Counted from the first letter of the stretch, positions 25,504 to 34,657 are shown. The stretch is DNA of 64,000 nt from Desulfovibrio sp. (GCA_017415765.1 JAFQED010000032.1:68709-132708); one strand, 5' to 3'. Notes: generated by a model not told the origin, from the sequence alone. Translations and numbers: made by a program.

Positions 25504-25845
25504 GTGGGGGAACAGTTGAAAAGAAGTGTTCAAAAAGAACCGCTTGAAGCCCCTGCCTATATAGAGGCAGTCAGAGGCGGTAAACATGGCGGCTGGTATA
25601 AAATAATGAAGGACAAGCCGGAAAATCTGCTGCAAAAAAGTAGAGCCAGTTTGCAAAAACAGGTAGATGAACACAGGGCATATATAAAAAATCCTCAAAG
25701 TCATGTGAAAGATTGGGAGGAAAGAGATGAACGTTATAAAACTGGTATGGTAAAGGTTTGGAACAGGCATATTCAGAAAAATCAGGAACAGCTTGATATA
25801 GTTGAGGGAATACTTGCCCAGCGAGGGAATAGAGATGGAAAATAA
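25504..25845 (+). CDS. Hypothetical basic helical protein, possible orphan toxin domain
   Basis: 113 residues from a GTG start, AT-rich compared with all neighbours. It is rich in Lys, Gln and Glu and mostly predicted helical. Visible segments include GGKHGGWYKIM, LQKQVDEHRAYIKNP and VKDWEERDERY, the last followed by a W-containing helix. By recollection this charged-helix, W-and-H pattern resembles C-terminal domains of polymorphic (Rhs/haemagglutinin-type) toxins, but I cannot confirm this. The frame is stopped at TGA 25501, yet reads protein-like upstream (25441-25500), so the gene may be the 3' remnant of a longer toxin gene. It overlaps the next gene by 11 bp. Confidence 0.45.
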   Translation: MGEQLKRSVQKEPLEAPAYIEAVRGGKHGGWYKIMKDKPENLLQKSRASLQKQVDEHRAYIKNPQSHVKDWEERDERYKTGMVKVWNRHIQKNQEQLDIVEGILAQRGNRDGK

Positions 25846-26065
25846 TCAAGATATTGCATCAATAAAGGCAATTATGTCTGAAGTAATCGAGTCATTATTT
25901 GAATACGCTAAGGGGACATCTGGTGAAAGCCCCAATATAATGGCTTATGATGTGTTGCTTACAGCAGTAGAACAGGCCGAAGCTCTGGACGTTGACCTGT
26001 CAGATATTGGCTTGACCAAGGAGGCTGTAAGCAGACTGGCAGGTTTGCAGCAGACGGCAGCTTAG
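25835..26065 (+). CDS. Small acidic hypothetical protein, possible immunity partner
   Basis: 76 residues, acidic and helical (LTAVEQAEALDVDLSDIGL visible). ATG 25835 has GAGGG seven bases upstream and overlaps the end of the preceding basic ORF by 11 bases, so the two are coupled. A small acidic protein following a small basic one fits a toxin-immunity or toxin-antitoxin layout, but no family is recognised. The base composition is AT-rich in the first half and closer to the genome in the second. Confidence 0.5.
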   Translation: MENNQDIASIKAIMSEVIESLFEYAKGTSGESPNIMAYDVLLTAVEQAEALDVDLSDIGLTKEAVSRLAGLQQTAA

Positions 26066-26077
26066 AGCATTTTTGAG

Positions 26078-26102
26078 CAAGGCCGGGAAGCCCCCGGCCT
26101 TG
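26078..26102. terminator. Terminator-like hairpin between convergent genes
   Basis: A 10-bp perfect stem (26078-26087 with 26093-26102) lies between the end of the small acidic gene and the end of the hydrogenase-like operon. There is no strong T-run on either strand. Confidence 0.5.
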
Positions 26103-26128
26103 TGTGCGTACAGTAAAAGTAGGGTACA

Positions 26129-26929
26129 TCAGCCCCGCCTGAGGGAGAGCAATCCGTCAAGGATGCTCCAGGGGTTGGGGGGGCAACCCGGTACATAGAC
26201 ATCCACGGGCAGGGCACTGGACGGCATGCCGGGATCACGTTCGCTGTTGAGATTATCCAGACCGCCGTGGCATTGCGGATTTTGGGCAAATATCCCACCA
26301 GAGATGGCACATGCCCCCACTGCCACCAGGACGCGTGGCTCCGGCGCAGCAGCCCAGGTATCCAGCAGGGCAAGGCGCATATTTTCAGAAATTGGCCCGC
26401 TGACGATGATCCCATCGGCATGACGGGGCGAAGCGGCATACTCTATGCCAAAGCGGCCAAGGTCAAAAACCAGCGTACCCAGTACGTTGGTGTCGGCTTC
26501 ACAGGCGTTGCAGCCGGCCGCACTGACATGGCGCAGCTTGAGCGAGCGGCGGAAAAGTCCATAATCCTTGTGGGGCAGAGGGGGGCTTTCCGGCAGTGGC
26601 TGGCCTGGGCGCACCAGCAGGTCTTCCCGGCGGAAGGCCGCAACTCGCCAATCCTTTGTAAAGCGGATAGCCCCTTGAGGACAGGCTGCACTGCAAGCCC
26701 CGCAAAAGAGGCAGCGGCCCATGTCCAGGCTGGGGGGGCAGTGTCCCTCATCGCGTAACAGGGCACCACACGGGCAGGACTGAAGACATGCCTTACAGTC
26801 GCCGCAGTCGGTCAGTTCAATGACAGGCCGCCCCTGGTAGCGCGGTGAGAGTGTGGGCTGGCTTTCAGGCCAGTTCAACGTACGGTGCTTCTGGTGCAGG
26901 CGTTCCTTGATGATGCGCAGCATGGGCAA
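26129..26929 (-). CDS. Ferredoxin-NuoB fusion subunit of Hyf/Ehr-like complex
   Basis: 266 residues. The N-terminal part (about 30-100) has two CxxCxxCxxxCP motifs (CGDCKACLQSCP and CLFCGACSAACP) for two [4Fe-4S] clusters. The C-terminal part (about 130-266) is a NuoB/HycG/HyfI-like small subunit whose proximal [4Fe-4S] ligands are GCNACE, VGACAISGG and PGCPPNP. This subunit passes electrons between the ferredoxin clusters and the NuoD-like large subunit at the cytoplasmic face. In E. coli Hyf the ferredoxin (HyfA or HyfH) is a separate polypeptide; here it is fused. It is the last gene of a six-gene operon, 3 bp after the large subunit. Confidence 0.85.
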   Translation of the reverse strand: MPMLRIIKERLHQKHRTLNWPESQPTLSPRYQGRPVIELTDCGDCKACLQSCPCGALLRDEGHCPPSLDMGRCLFCGACSAACPQGAIRFTKDWRVAAFRREDLLVRPGQPLPESPPLPHKDYGLFRRSLKLRHVSAAGCNACEADTNVLGTLVFDLGRFGIEYAASPRHADGIIVSGPISENMRLALLDTWAAAPEPRVLVAVGACAISGGIFAQNPQCHGGLDNLNSERDPGMPSSALPVDVYVPGCPPNPWSILDGLLSLRRG

Positions 26930-26932
26930 GCC

Positions 26933-28468
26933 TCACAGATCATGGCCGCAGTAAGAAAGGTTAAAGCTCTTGTTGCAGAGCGGGAAATCCGAGATTTGCT
27001 GGCCGCGCAGGGCCAATGCCAGGCCAGGCCAGTTATGGAAGGAGGGATCGATAACCTTGTACAGCAGGAGGTCTCCCTTGTTGTCAGTGGCGGCAAGGTG
27101 GCATACCTCACCACGCCAGCCTTCCACCTGGGCTACGGCCAGTCGGTTGGGGGGCAGGTGGGGCTCTGTGTGTGCCGCAATCTCTTCAGACGGACAGCCA
27201 GCCAAACGTTCCAGGTCTTCCTGTACAAGGTGGAGAGATGCATCCAGCTCTCGACTGCGTACACGACTGCGGGCCAGCACATCGCCACTGTCTTCCACGC
27301 AGGGGGCCTCTTGATGGGGCAGGTCTGAAAGCGGGGAAAAGACGCGGGCATCCACGGCAAGGCCGCAGGCCCTGGCCGGTACGCCCACAAGTCCCAAATC
27401 CTGCGCCTGCCGGGCCGTGAGGCTGCCGGTGTGTTCCAGTCGGTCAAGCACACCGGGGGATTCCAGCATGATGTCCACAGCACCGCGTACATCCCGTCCG
27501 GCCATACGCACACGCTCCAGCATTTCGTGGCAGAGGTTGCTGTCCGCATCGTGACGTACGCCGCCATAGGTCAGCATGGTTCGTCCGAAGCGGTTACCGC
27601 AGAGACTGGCCGTGATATTCAGAAAATCGCCCCGAATACGGCCATTCCATGAGGAGGTGGGCAAGAATCCCGTGTCACCGGCAATGGCCCCAAGATCGCC
27701 GCAATGATTGGCAAGGCGTTCCAGCTCAAGGGCGATACGCCGCAAGATCTGGGCGCGCTGGCCGGGCATAAGGCCGCTCAGGCGTTCCCACAGCACGCAA
27801 TGGGCCGTGGCGTGGGCAATGGTCGAATCCCCGGCGATACATTCGGCAAGGGGAAGACGCACGGACGATCGGAGCAGTTGCGCTTCCAGCCCGCGATGCT
27901 GGTAACCCAAGGCAATTTCGAGGTGGAGAACCTCCTCGCCATAACATTGGAAACGGAAATGTCCAGGCTCGATGATGCCCGCATGCACGGGGCCGACAGC
28001 CACCTCATGCACCTGCTCTCCCTCCACCCGATAGTAGGGATAGGAGGCGGCAGGGGCATCGGGGATACGCCGTACGGGCTTGAGCCAGGGGTGTCCCAGA
28101 GGTTCCACCCCCCACTGCTCAAAAATCTCGCGTTCAAAGTAGTGGGCCTGTGGGCTGGCAGGGGTGAAGGAGGGATAGGCTGTCAGTGGCTCACTGAGTA
28201 GGGCAGCCAATTTGCCTGTACCATCATGCGCGATGACGCAAAGCAGGTGGATCTCCGTCTCTTGCCTTGCAGGGCTGCTCTGCCCCTGTTGCTCTGGCAG
28301 TCCACACAGGGCCAGCAAACGCCAGCCATCGTTCAATGCCGTGGTCAGTTCTGCTCCCATGACCTGGGATGCCACTGGCTTCAGGGTCGCAAGGTCGAGG
28401 CTTTCCCGGTAGTCAAAGGTGACAGCATCCATAGCCTGTCCTGTCATAGCTGAAAGTGTCTGGGGCAT
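26933..28468 (-). CDS. NuoC-NuoD-like fusion large subunit without [NiFe] ligands
   Basis: About 511 residues. Residues 1-160 are NuoC/HycE-N-like (EIFEQWGVEPLGHPWLKPVR). Residues 160-511 are the NuoD/hydrogenase large subunit (HRGLEAQLL, LERLANHCGDLGAIAGD, GGV). The N-terminal CGxC pair of [NiFe] hydrogenases is replaced: the site reads ECIAGDSTIAHA, with A212 and S215 where cysteines should be. The C-terminal DPCxxC is also absent; the tail is KSFNLSYCGHDL. This matches Ehr-type complexes rather than true hydrogenases. The start was chosen at ATG 28468 with GGGGGA upstream, 5 bp after the previous stop; the frame is open to 28546. Confidence 0.85.
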   Translation of the reverse strand: MPQTLSAMTGQAMDAVTFDYRESLDLATLKPVASQVMGAELTTALNDGWRLLALCGLPEQQGQSSPARQETEIHLLCVIAHDGTGKLAALLSEPLTAYPSFTPASPQAHYFEREIFEQWGVEPLGHPWLKPVRRIPDAPAASYPYYRVEGEQVHEVAVGPVHAGIIEPGHFRFQCYGEEVLHLEIALGYQHRGLEAQLLRSSVRLPLAECIAGDSTIAHATAHCVLWERLSGLMPGQRAQILRRIALELERLANHCGDLGAIAGDTGFLPTSSWNGRIRGDFLNITASLCGNRFGRTMLTYGGVRHDADSNLCHEMLERVRMAGRDVRGAVDIMLESPGVLDRLEHTGSLTARQAQDLGLVGVPARACGLAVDARVFSPLSDLPHQEAPCVEDSGDVLARSRVRSRELDASLHLVQEDLERLAGCPSEEIAAHTEPHLPPNRLAVAQVEGWRGEVCHLAATDNKGDLLLYKVIDPSFHNWPGLALALRGQQISDFPLCNKSFNLSYCGHDL

Positions 28469-28473
28469 ACAGT

Positions 28474-29964
28474 TTATCCCCCTACCAGGGCCGCGCCTGT
28501 TTGCAGGAAGTTCCAGAGCCAGTCCGGCACATAGATACCCAGGCAAAGCACTGTCGCCGCAAGTACCAGCGGGGGCAGTATGCTCCAGAGCGGTTCACGC
28601 GGGTTGGCAGGCATATCGTATGGACGGCTGCCCTGTACCATGCGCAGCACTGCCATGCTCATACCCACAAAGATGATGGCCAGTGCTGTCAGGTAGATGG
28701 CGGCCAGCCACGTCTGCCCGGCGGCAAACAGGCCCTTGAGTACAAGAAATTCGCTGACAAAGATACCAAAAGGCGGTGAACCGGCCACTGCCAGGAAGCC
28801 TACGGCCCACAGGGCACCGGTGACAGGCATGGTCCAGCGCAGCCCTCGCACGTCATAGCTGGAAAAGGTATGGTAGCGGGTAAGGATGTTGCCCGCCAGA
28901 AGAAAGAGCATACACTTGGTAAGCGAATGGCAGACGGCATGGAGCATGGCCCCCTGGGCGGCCAGACCGCCAATACCCAGACCGATGGCCAGAATGCCCA
29001 TATGCTCCACGCTGGAATAGGCCAGCATCCGCTTGTAGTGCCCCTGCCCCACAATGAAGATGGCGGCAGTCAGCAGGGAAATCAAACCGAAAAAGACCAG
29101 CAGCCCACCGCTGAAATCCCCCAGTCCGGCTGCTCTCATGATTTGATGGCCGCGCAAAATGCCCAGCAGGGCACAGTTGAGCAAGGCTCCGGAAAGCAGG
29201 GCCGAAACCAGGGAAGGTGCCTGACTGTGGGCATCGGGCAGCCAGTTGTGCAGGGGGGCAAGGCCCATCTTGGTACCGTAGCCCACCAGCAGAAAGATAA
29301 AGGCGGCCTTGAGCCAGGGAGCAGATGCCAGTCCAGTGTGCTGGATATACCAGTCAAGCTGATCCATGCTGTCCATTTCGGGGCCAGTTGGGTTGTAAAA
29401 GGCCACGGACAGCAGGATGATGCCCAGCAGGGCCAGAGCGATACCTATCGAACAGATGATAAGGTATTTCCATGTGGCCTCCAGCGAGGGGCGGTGTCGA
29501 TGAAAATAGATGAGTGGTGCGCTGCTCAGGGTGGTGACCTCAATACCTACCCAGAGGGCACCCAAATGCCGCGTGGTGGTAACAAGGGTCATGGCCGCCA
29601 GAAAGAAGCAAAGACAGGCCGTGAAACGACGCTCCGGCGCATTGGTAAAGGGCCGATGGGTCTGGATGCAGGTACGCTCCTCGACTTTTTCTTCTTCGCG
29701 CAGATAGCCTGTGGCATAAATGGAGGCAGCCAGAAACAGCAGACTGGCCAACATCAGAAAAAGTGCCCCCAGTGCATCTGGTGTCATCAGTCCCATCATG
29801 CCTTCCGGGGCTTCGCCACGGGCAACGCGGATACAGGCTGCCAGCGAGAGGGCCGTATGGCCAATGGCTGTCAGAAGCAGCAGGGCACGGCAAAAGGCCG
29901 CATTGCCCACCAGCAGCATGATAATGGCTGCCAGAAGCGGCAGGATAAGCAGTGCGTCGAGCAT
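28474..29964 (-). CDS. HyfF-like antiporter-type membrane subunit
   Basis: A 496-residue polytopic membrane protein of the NuoL/M/N-MrpD family. It has about 14 hydrophobic helices, a conserved Glu in TM5 (LWVGIEVTTLSSAPLIY), a Lys region GTKMGLAPLHNWLPDAHSQAPS, and the broken-helix segment (YKRMLAYSSVEHMGI). It is a presumed proton- or sodium-translocating subunit. The 3' end lies 5 bp from the large-subunit gene, within a six-gene cluster ordered as in hyf loci. Confidence 0.88.
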   Translation of the reverse strand: MLDALLILPLLAAIIMLLVGNAAFCRALLLLTAIGHTALSLAACIRVARGEAPEGMMGLMTPDALGALFLMLASLLFLAASIYATGYLREEEKVEERTCIQTHRPFTNAPERRFTACLCFFLAAMTLVTTTRHLGALWVGIEVTTLSSAPLIYFHRHRPSLEATWKYLIICSIGIALALLGIILLSVAFYNPTGPEMDSMDQLDWYIQHTGLASAPWLKAAFIFLLVGYGTKMGLAPLHNWLPDAHSQAPSLVSALLSGALLNCALLGILRGHQIMRAAGLGDFSGGLLVFFGLISLLTAAIFIVGQGHYKRMLAYSSVEHMGILAIGLGIGGLAAQGAMLHAVCHSLTKCMLFLLAGNILTRYHTFSSYDVRGLRWTMPVTGALWAVGFLAVAGSPPFGIFVSEFLVLKGLFAAGQTWLAAIYLTALAIIFVGMSMAVLRMVQGSRPYDMPANPREPLWSILPPLVLAATVLCLGIYVPDWLWNFLQTGAALVGG

Positions 29965-29968
29965 GGCT

Positions 29969-30592
29969 TCAATCCCTCAGTGAGCGGAAGCCGTCCACGT
30001 CGATGGACTCGAAGGTTTCCACGATATGGTTGATGGCAATACCCATGACAAAGACCGCCACAAAAATATCCAGCAGCAGGGCCAGTTCAAACCAGACCGT
30101 ATTGGCCGACATCAGCGGGATGCCCAGCACAAAGATACCGTTTTCGGCTACCAGATAGCCCATGACCTGAGCCAGGGCAGTGCTGCGCCCTACCACCAGG
30201 ATCAGCCCGCAAAATAGGGTGGTCAGACCGGCGGGCAGCAACAGCGGTGGGAAAAGCCCCGGCTGGATCGCCAACCGCGTTTCCAACCAGAGGGCAAAAA
30301 TAAGTCCCGTCATACCGGCCACGATGCCAAGGCCCTGATGCAGACGGGGGCGCAGATCAGTATTGATGGGCAGACGTTTTATGGTGCGCAGTAAAAGTCC
30401 GGGCAGGAGCAGTCCCTTGATGAGCAGGACAGCGCAGGCCAGCAGCAGGTGCTGCTCACAAAACAAGAGGGCTGCAAGGCAGATACCCTGAAAGGCAATG
30501 AGTCGGATCAGACTGGGCAATCGAAATGCCGCCAGCAACAGGATATTATTGACCAGTATCAGAAATATCAGGGTGGCAAAAAGTGTGTTCAT
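29969..30592 (-). CDS. HyfE-like membrane subunit
   Basis: 207 residues with about six hydrophobic helices. The last part contains VMGYLVAENGIFVLGIPL and a hydrophobic NuoK-like segment, the pattern of HyfE (a NuoK/MrpC-like protein). It sits 4 bp upstream of the hyfF-like gene on the transcript. It is probably part of the ion-translocating arm. Confidence 0.8.
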   Translation of the reverse strand: MNTLFATLIFLILVNNILLLAAFRLPSLIRLIAFQGICLAALLFCEQHLLLACAVLLIKGLLLPGLLLRTIKRLPINTDLRPRLHQGLGIVAGMTGLIFALWLETRLAIQPGLFPPLLLPAGLTTLFCGLILVVGRSTALAQVMGYLVAENGIFVLGIPLMSANTVWFELALLLDIFVAVFVMGIAINHIVETFESIDVDGFRSLRD

Positions 30593-30598
30593 GGTAGC

Positions 30599-31549
30599 CT
30601 ACCTGACAAGAGTCAGAATAAGGGAAAGAGCCGCCAGCGTAAGTGCACCCGCCAGCAGACGGGGAATGACAGGCAGACGCAGCCTGGCCATGACGGATTC
30701 CACCACGCCTACACCCACGGCCAGGCCAAACATCAGAACAAGGCTCGCCCCAAGATGCTGCCAGAAAGGCATGGGGGGCAGTACCAGTGCCGTGATAAGG
30801 GCCACAAAAAACCAGAGTTTGAGTGCAGCTCCGTAAACGATACAGGCCAGAGTCGGGCCAGAGTGGTCAAGAACCATGACCTCGTGGATCATGGTCAGCT
30901 CCAGGTGCGTAGTGGGGTCGTCCACAGGCATACGACAGTTTTCCACCAGCAGCAGCACAAAGAAGATAGCGGGGATAAGCAGCAGTTCAGCCCGGCCATC
31001 TTGCCAGGCCAGCGCAGCATGTCCACCCAACAGGGCCGAGAAGGAAAGCTCTGGCGGCTTTGTGGCTTGTAATGCCTGTGGGGGTTCCAGGCTCAGGGCT
31101 ACCAGCACCAGCAGGGCCAGAAAGAGGACAGGCTCGGCCAGTGCAGAAAACGTGGCCTCGCGGCTGGCCCCCATGCCCTCAAAGGAAGAACCGGTGTCCA
31201 GCGCGGCAAGGATAATGGCAAAACGACCCAGCCCCAGCAAATAGGCTGCCAGCAAAAAGTCCCCGTCAAAGGCACAGGGCGAGGGCTGGCCCGCCAGAGG
31301 CAGCAGGGGCAGAGCGCAGATGACCGTAGCCAGTGCGATGACCGGGCCGGTACAGAAGACCCATGAAGTAGTGGTGCTGATGACCTCGCCCTTGCCCAGC
31401 AAGCGGGCCAGATCATAGTAGGTTTGCAGCAGTGGTTTGCCCCTGCGCCCGGCCACAATGGCCTTTACCCGGTTGATGATGCCGGGCAGGAGCGGAGCCA
31501 GCACCAGGGCCAGTGCCAGTTGCAACACAAGAAAAAGCAGTGTGTTCAT
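30599..31549 (-). CDS. HyfC/NuoH-like membrane subunit
   Basis: A 316-residue protein with about eight hydrophobic helices, of the NuoH/HycD/HyfC family. The RRGKPLLQTYYDLARLLGK motif, GSSFEGMGASREATFSALAEP and VENCRMPVDDPTTHLELTMIHE (the conserved acidic quinone/interface loop) are all present. It connects the peripheral arm to the antiporter-like subunits. The 3' end of the upstream hyfB-like gene overlaps its start by 4 bases (31546-31549). Confidence 0.9.
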   Translation of the reverse strand: MNTLLFLVLQLALALVLAPLLPGIINRVKAIVAGRRGKPLLQTYYDLARLLGKGEVISTTTSWVFCTGPVIALATVICALPLLPLAGQPSPCAFDGDFLLAAYLLGLGRFAIILAALDTGSSFEGMGASREATFSALAEPVLFLALLVLVALSLEPPQALQATKPPELSFSALLGGHAALAWQDGRAELLLIPAIFFVLLLVENCRMPVDDPTTHLELTMIHEVMVLDHSGPTLACIVYGAALKLWFFVALITALVLPPMPFWQHLGASLVLMFGLAVGVGVVESVMARLRLPVIPRLLAGALTLAALSLILTLVR

Positions 31550-33603
31550 GCCCCAAGCCCCCAGACCAGCAAGGCGATCAGTGTCACCAGGATATAGAGG
31601 ATGTACAAATGGATCTTGCCGTGCTGGATTATTTTACAGGCATCGCATACGCGCAGCACAAGCTCGAAGAGCGGGGTAAAGAGACCACTGCGAAGGCGGT
31701 CGGGTGCGGCAAGATACAGACAGGCACTGTTGGCAAACAGCCCTGAGATGGGGGAGGACTGGCGGCGCAGACCCATGAGCGGAGCAAAGACACGTGCCAA
31801 CGGTTCGGAAAAGGCCCCGTCCGTGTACTGGATGCGCGCTGTACCCGCCTGGAAGCCACAGCCCCAGGTAGGTTCCCGCCGCACAGCACGGCCGCGCAAC
31901 AGGGCTGCCCGCAGCAGGAGCAGGATCAGGCTTACCCCCAGCAGGATACCACCCCACAGGGCTATCATGCTCAGACTTTCGTATATTCGAGACCATACTT
32001 CCAGCCGTTGGGGTAAAAATTCCTGCGGCAGTGGGGTGGCCTGGGCGGCTGTCCAGGAGGCCAGACTGAACGTCCACGGGGCGCAGAATCCGCCCAGCAC
32101 ACAGGTCAGCGCAGGTAGGGCCAGCGGCCAGAGTGTAACAGGCTTTGGTGCATGGACATTGGCAGAAAAGGCAGAACGCGGCTGCCCCAGGAAGGTGATC
32201 CCGTAGGCCTTGGCATAGAGGGCCGCAGCCAGTCCGCTGATAAGGGCCAGCCCTCCAAGGGTCAGGAAAAGGGGAATTTGCCGCTCCAAGCCCGGCAGTG
32301 CCGGAGCTTGCAGCATGGAGACGGCCAGCACGAACTCTCCGGCAAAACCACTCAGGGGGGGCAGACAGGCAATGGAAGCTGCCCCCAGCGCAAAAGCCCA
32401 GGCAACCAGCGGCATGGAGCGTTGCAGCCCCCCCAGGTGTCCCATCCGCACTGTGCCAGTGGCGTGCAGCACCTCGCCCGCACACAGAAAGAGCAGCCCC
32501 TTGAAGCCCGCATGGTTGAGCATATGGATCAGCGCACCAACAAAACCCAGCAGAACCATGTCGTGATTATAGACACTCAGGCCCACAAGGCCCACACCCA
32601 CGCCCATGAACATCAGCCCCATGTTTTCGACACTGGAGTAAGCCAGCATCCGCTTGAGGTTGTCCTGAGCCATGGCTTTCAGGATACCCATCAGGCCGGT
32701 GGCCAGCCCCAGCAGCAAAAGGCTCCAGCCCCACCATTCGGGCGCGGCCGAGAGGTCACCCGGCGCACAGAGCAGGCTCAGGCTTCGCAACATGCCATAG
32801 AGACCGGCATTGATCATGGCACCGGAGAGCAGGGCGGACACATGGCTGGGAGCAGCCGGATGCGCTTCTGGCAGCCAGACATGGAGAGGGGCCAGCCCGG
32901 CTTTGGCCCCAAAACCCAGCAGGGCCAGAACAAAAAGGCTGCTGCGCAGCAGCGGGTCGGCATGGCGCAGCCCTTCACCACTTTGCAGGGCTTCCAGCCC
33001 GGTAGTGCCCGTGACCTGCCAGAACAGGGCAAAAAAGGCGATGAGGGCCACGGCACCCAGATGGGCTGCTATCAGATAGACCCATGAGGCATCGCGTACC
33101 TTGCTGTCGCCATCATTAAAGTCGATGAGAAAGAAGGGAGCCAGGGACATGACTTCCCATGCAAGGATAAAGAGAACCGTGTCTCGCGCACTCATGACCA
33201 GTGCCATGCCCAGCAGCAGCAGGAGATAGAAGAACCAGTGGGCTGCCAGATTGTGTTCCTGTGGTAAACTGTGGCGCAGGCTCAAACCACCGGAAAAGGC
33301 ACAGGTCATCCCCAGGCCGAAGACCGGCAGCAGAAAAAGGCGGCTCAGGGGGTCAAGCCCCAGAGTGCAAGTGCCGATGGGTAAGCCCCACGGTAAGGAG
33401 ATCGCAAGGATAGCGTCCCACGGCCCCTGCAGTACGGCAGCCAGGCCGAGCAGACAAGCCACAGCAGCCCCTGACGGGCCAAGACGGTTGGCCCATGCGG
33501 ATGCCGAAGCACCGGGGGGACGGATAGCTGCGATTATGGCCAGTATGGCCGTTGCAAGAGCGGCAGCGAGCAATACTCCAAGGGCGGCAAGAAACAGCTC
33601 CAT
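31546..33603 (-). CDS. HyfB/NuoL-like antiporter-type membrane subunit
   Basis: About 685 residues, a large MrpA/NuoL-like protein with many hydrophobic helices. LAWEVMSLAPFFLIDFND carries the TM5 Glu, AGLAPLHVWLPEAHPAAPS the Lys loop, and LKRMLAYSSVENMGLMF the broken helix. The C-terminal extension carries TWGCGFQAGTARIQYTDGAFSEP, as in HyfB/HycC. It is the first gene of the Ehr-type operon. The frame is open to 33711; ATG 33603 with AGGT upstream gives MELFLAALGVLLA as N-terminus. It is 67 bp downstream of the UXS gene, so shared transcription is possible. Confidence 0.88.
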   Translation of the reverse strand: MELFLAALGVLLAAALATAILAIIAAIRPPGASASAWANRLGPSGAAVACLLGLAAVLQGPWDAILAISLPWGLPIGTCTLGLDPLSRLFLLPVFGLGMTCAFSGGLSLRHSLPQEHNLAAHWFFYLLLLLGMALVMSARDTVLFILAWEVMSLAPFFLIDFNDGDSKVRDASWVYLIAAHLGAVALIAFFALFWQVTGTTGLEALQSGEGLRHADPLLRSSLFVLALLGFGAKAGLAPLHVWLPEAHPAAPSHVSALLSGAMINAGLYGMLRSLSLLCAPGDLSAAPEWWGWSLLLLGLATGLMGILKAMAQDNLKRMLAYSSVENMGLMFMGVGVGLVGLSVYNHDMVLLGFVGALIHMLNHAGFKGLLFLCAGEVLHATGTVRMGHLGGLQRSMPLVAWAFALGAASIACLPPLSGFAGEFVLAVSMLQAPALPGLERQIPLFLTLGGLALISGLAAALYAKAYGITFLGQPRSAFSANVHAPKPVTLWPLALPALTCVLGGFCAPWTFSLASWTAAQATPLPQEFLPQRLEVWSRIYESLSMIALWGGILLGVSLILLLLRAALLRGRAVRREPTWGCGFQAGTARIQYTDGAFSEPLARVFAPLMGLRRQSSPISGLFANSACLYLAAPDRLRSGLFTPLFELVLRVCDACKIIQHGKIHLYILYILVTLIALLVWGLGA

Positions 33604-33670
33604 AGCTACACCTGTTTGCTCCACCAAAAAAGGGGTGATGGAGCCGGCCCCAGGGCAACAGCCCGCAGCG

Positions 33671-34627
33671 TTAACACAGGCCCTGTGAAAGCAGGGAATC
33701 GAAATGGGCAATGGTTTTTTTCAGGCCCTCTTCCAGAGGAACGCGTGGTTCCCAGCTCAGTTTTTCACGGGCAAGGCTGATGTCAGGGCGACGCTGTTTG
33801 GGGTCATCACCGGGCAGAGGCTCATGGCTGATGACAGACGTGCTGCCGGTCATCTCCACCACCTTTTCGGCCAGCTCCCGGATGGTGAACTCGCCGGGAT
33901 TCCCCATGTTCATGGGGCCGACAAAGTCCTCGGGCGAGGCCATCAGGCGCACCATACACTCAATGAGATCATCCACATAGCAGAAGGAACGGGTTTGGCT
34001 GCCATCACCATAGATGGTGATAGGCTCACCCTTCAGGGCCTGTACGATAAAGTTGGACACAACGCGCCCATCGTTGGGGTGCATCTTTGGCCCGTAGGTA
34101 TTGAAAATACGCCCCACCTTGATGGGTAAGCCACCCTGCCGCCAGTAGGCAAAAAACAGGGCTTCAGCACAGCGTTTGCCCTCGTCATAGCAGGAGCGGA
34201 TGCCGTTGGGGTTTACATGACCCCAGTAGCTTTCGGGCTGGGGATGCAGTTCGGGGTCTCCATAAACCTCGCTGGTGGACGCCTGAAAAATCCGTGCCCT
34301 GAGCCGCTTGGCAAGGCCCAGCATATTGATGGCCCCGTGTACGCAGGTCTTGATGGTCTGCACCGGATCGTGCTGGTAGTGGATGGGGGAAGCCGGACAG
34401 GCCAGGTTATAGATTTCATCCACCTCCACATAGAGTGGAAAGGTCACGTCATGGCGGATAAGCTCAAAGCGTTTATTATCCATCAGCTCAGCCACATTGG
34501 CCCGTGCGCTGGAAAAGAAGTTGTCCACGCAAAGGACTTCATGCCCTTCGTCCAACAGACGAGAACACAGGTGTGAGCCCAAAAAACCGGAGCCGCCGGT
34601 GACAAGAACACGTTTGCTCAGGTGCAT
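33671..34627 (-). CDS. uxs: UDP-glucuronate decarboxylase (UDP-xylose synthase) type
   Basis: A 318-residue extended SDR. It shows [16 protein letters not shown] (NAD site), [45 protein letters not shown] (catalytic YxxxK) and [12 protein letters not shown]. This set is diagnostic of UDP-xylose synthases, which convert UDP-glucuronate to UDP-xylose, a precursor for surface glycans. The frame is open to 34762, but [12 protein letters not shown] at ATG 34627, preceded by GGGGGA, is the natural start. A good promoter lies just upstream. Confidence 0.9.
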   Translation of the reverse strand: MHLSKRVLVTGGSGFLGSHLCSRLLDEGHEVLCVDNFFSSARANVAELMDNKRFELIRHDVTFPLYVEVDEIYNLACPASPIHYQHDPVQTIKTCVHGAINMLGLAKRLRARIFQASTSEVYGDPELHPQPESYWGHVNPNGIRSCYDEGKRCAEALFFAYWRQGGLPIKVGRIFNTYGPKMHPNDGRVVSNFIVQALKGEPITIYGDGSQTRSFCYVDDLIECMVRLMASPEDFVGPMNMGNPGEFTIRELAEKVVEMTGSTSVISHEPLPGDDPKQRRPDISLAREKLSWEPRVPLEEGLKKTIAHFDSLLSQGLC

Positions 34628-34657
34628 ATTTCCCCCATGACAGATGTGAGTCGGCGG

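Noticed and set aside
28870..33087. Long plus-strand frames opposite the Hyf-like membrane subunits
   Set aside because: They mirror hydrophobic membrane-protein genes and give Gln/His/Gly-rich products without motifs.
26129..33603. Annotation as a functional group 4 [NiFe] hydrogenase (hyf/ech)
   Set aside because: Both Ni-Fe cysteine pairs are missing from the large subunit, so hydrogenase activity is not supported.
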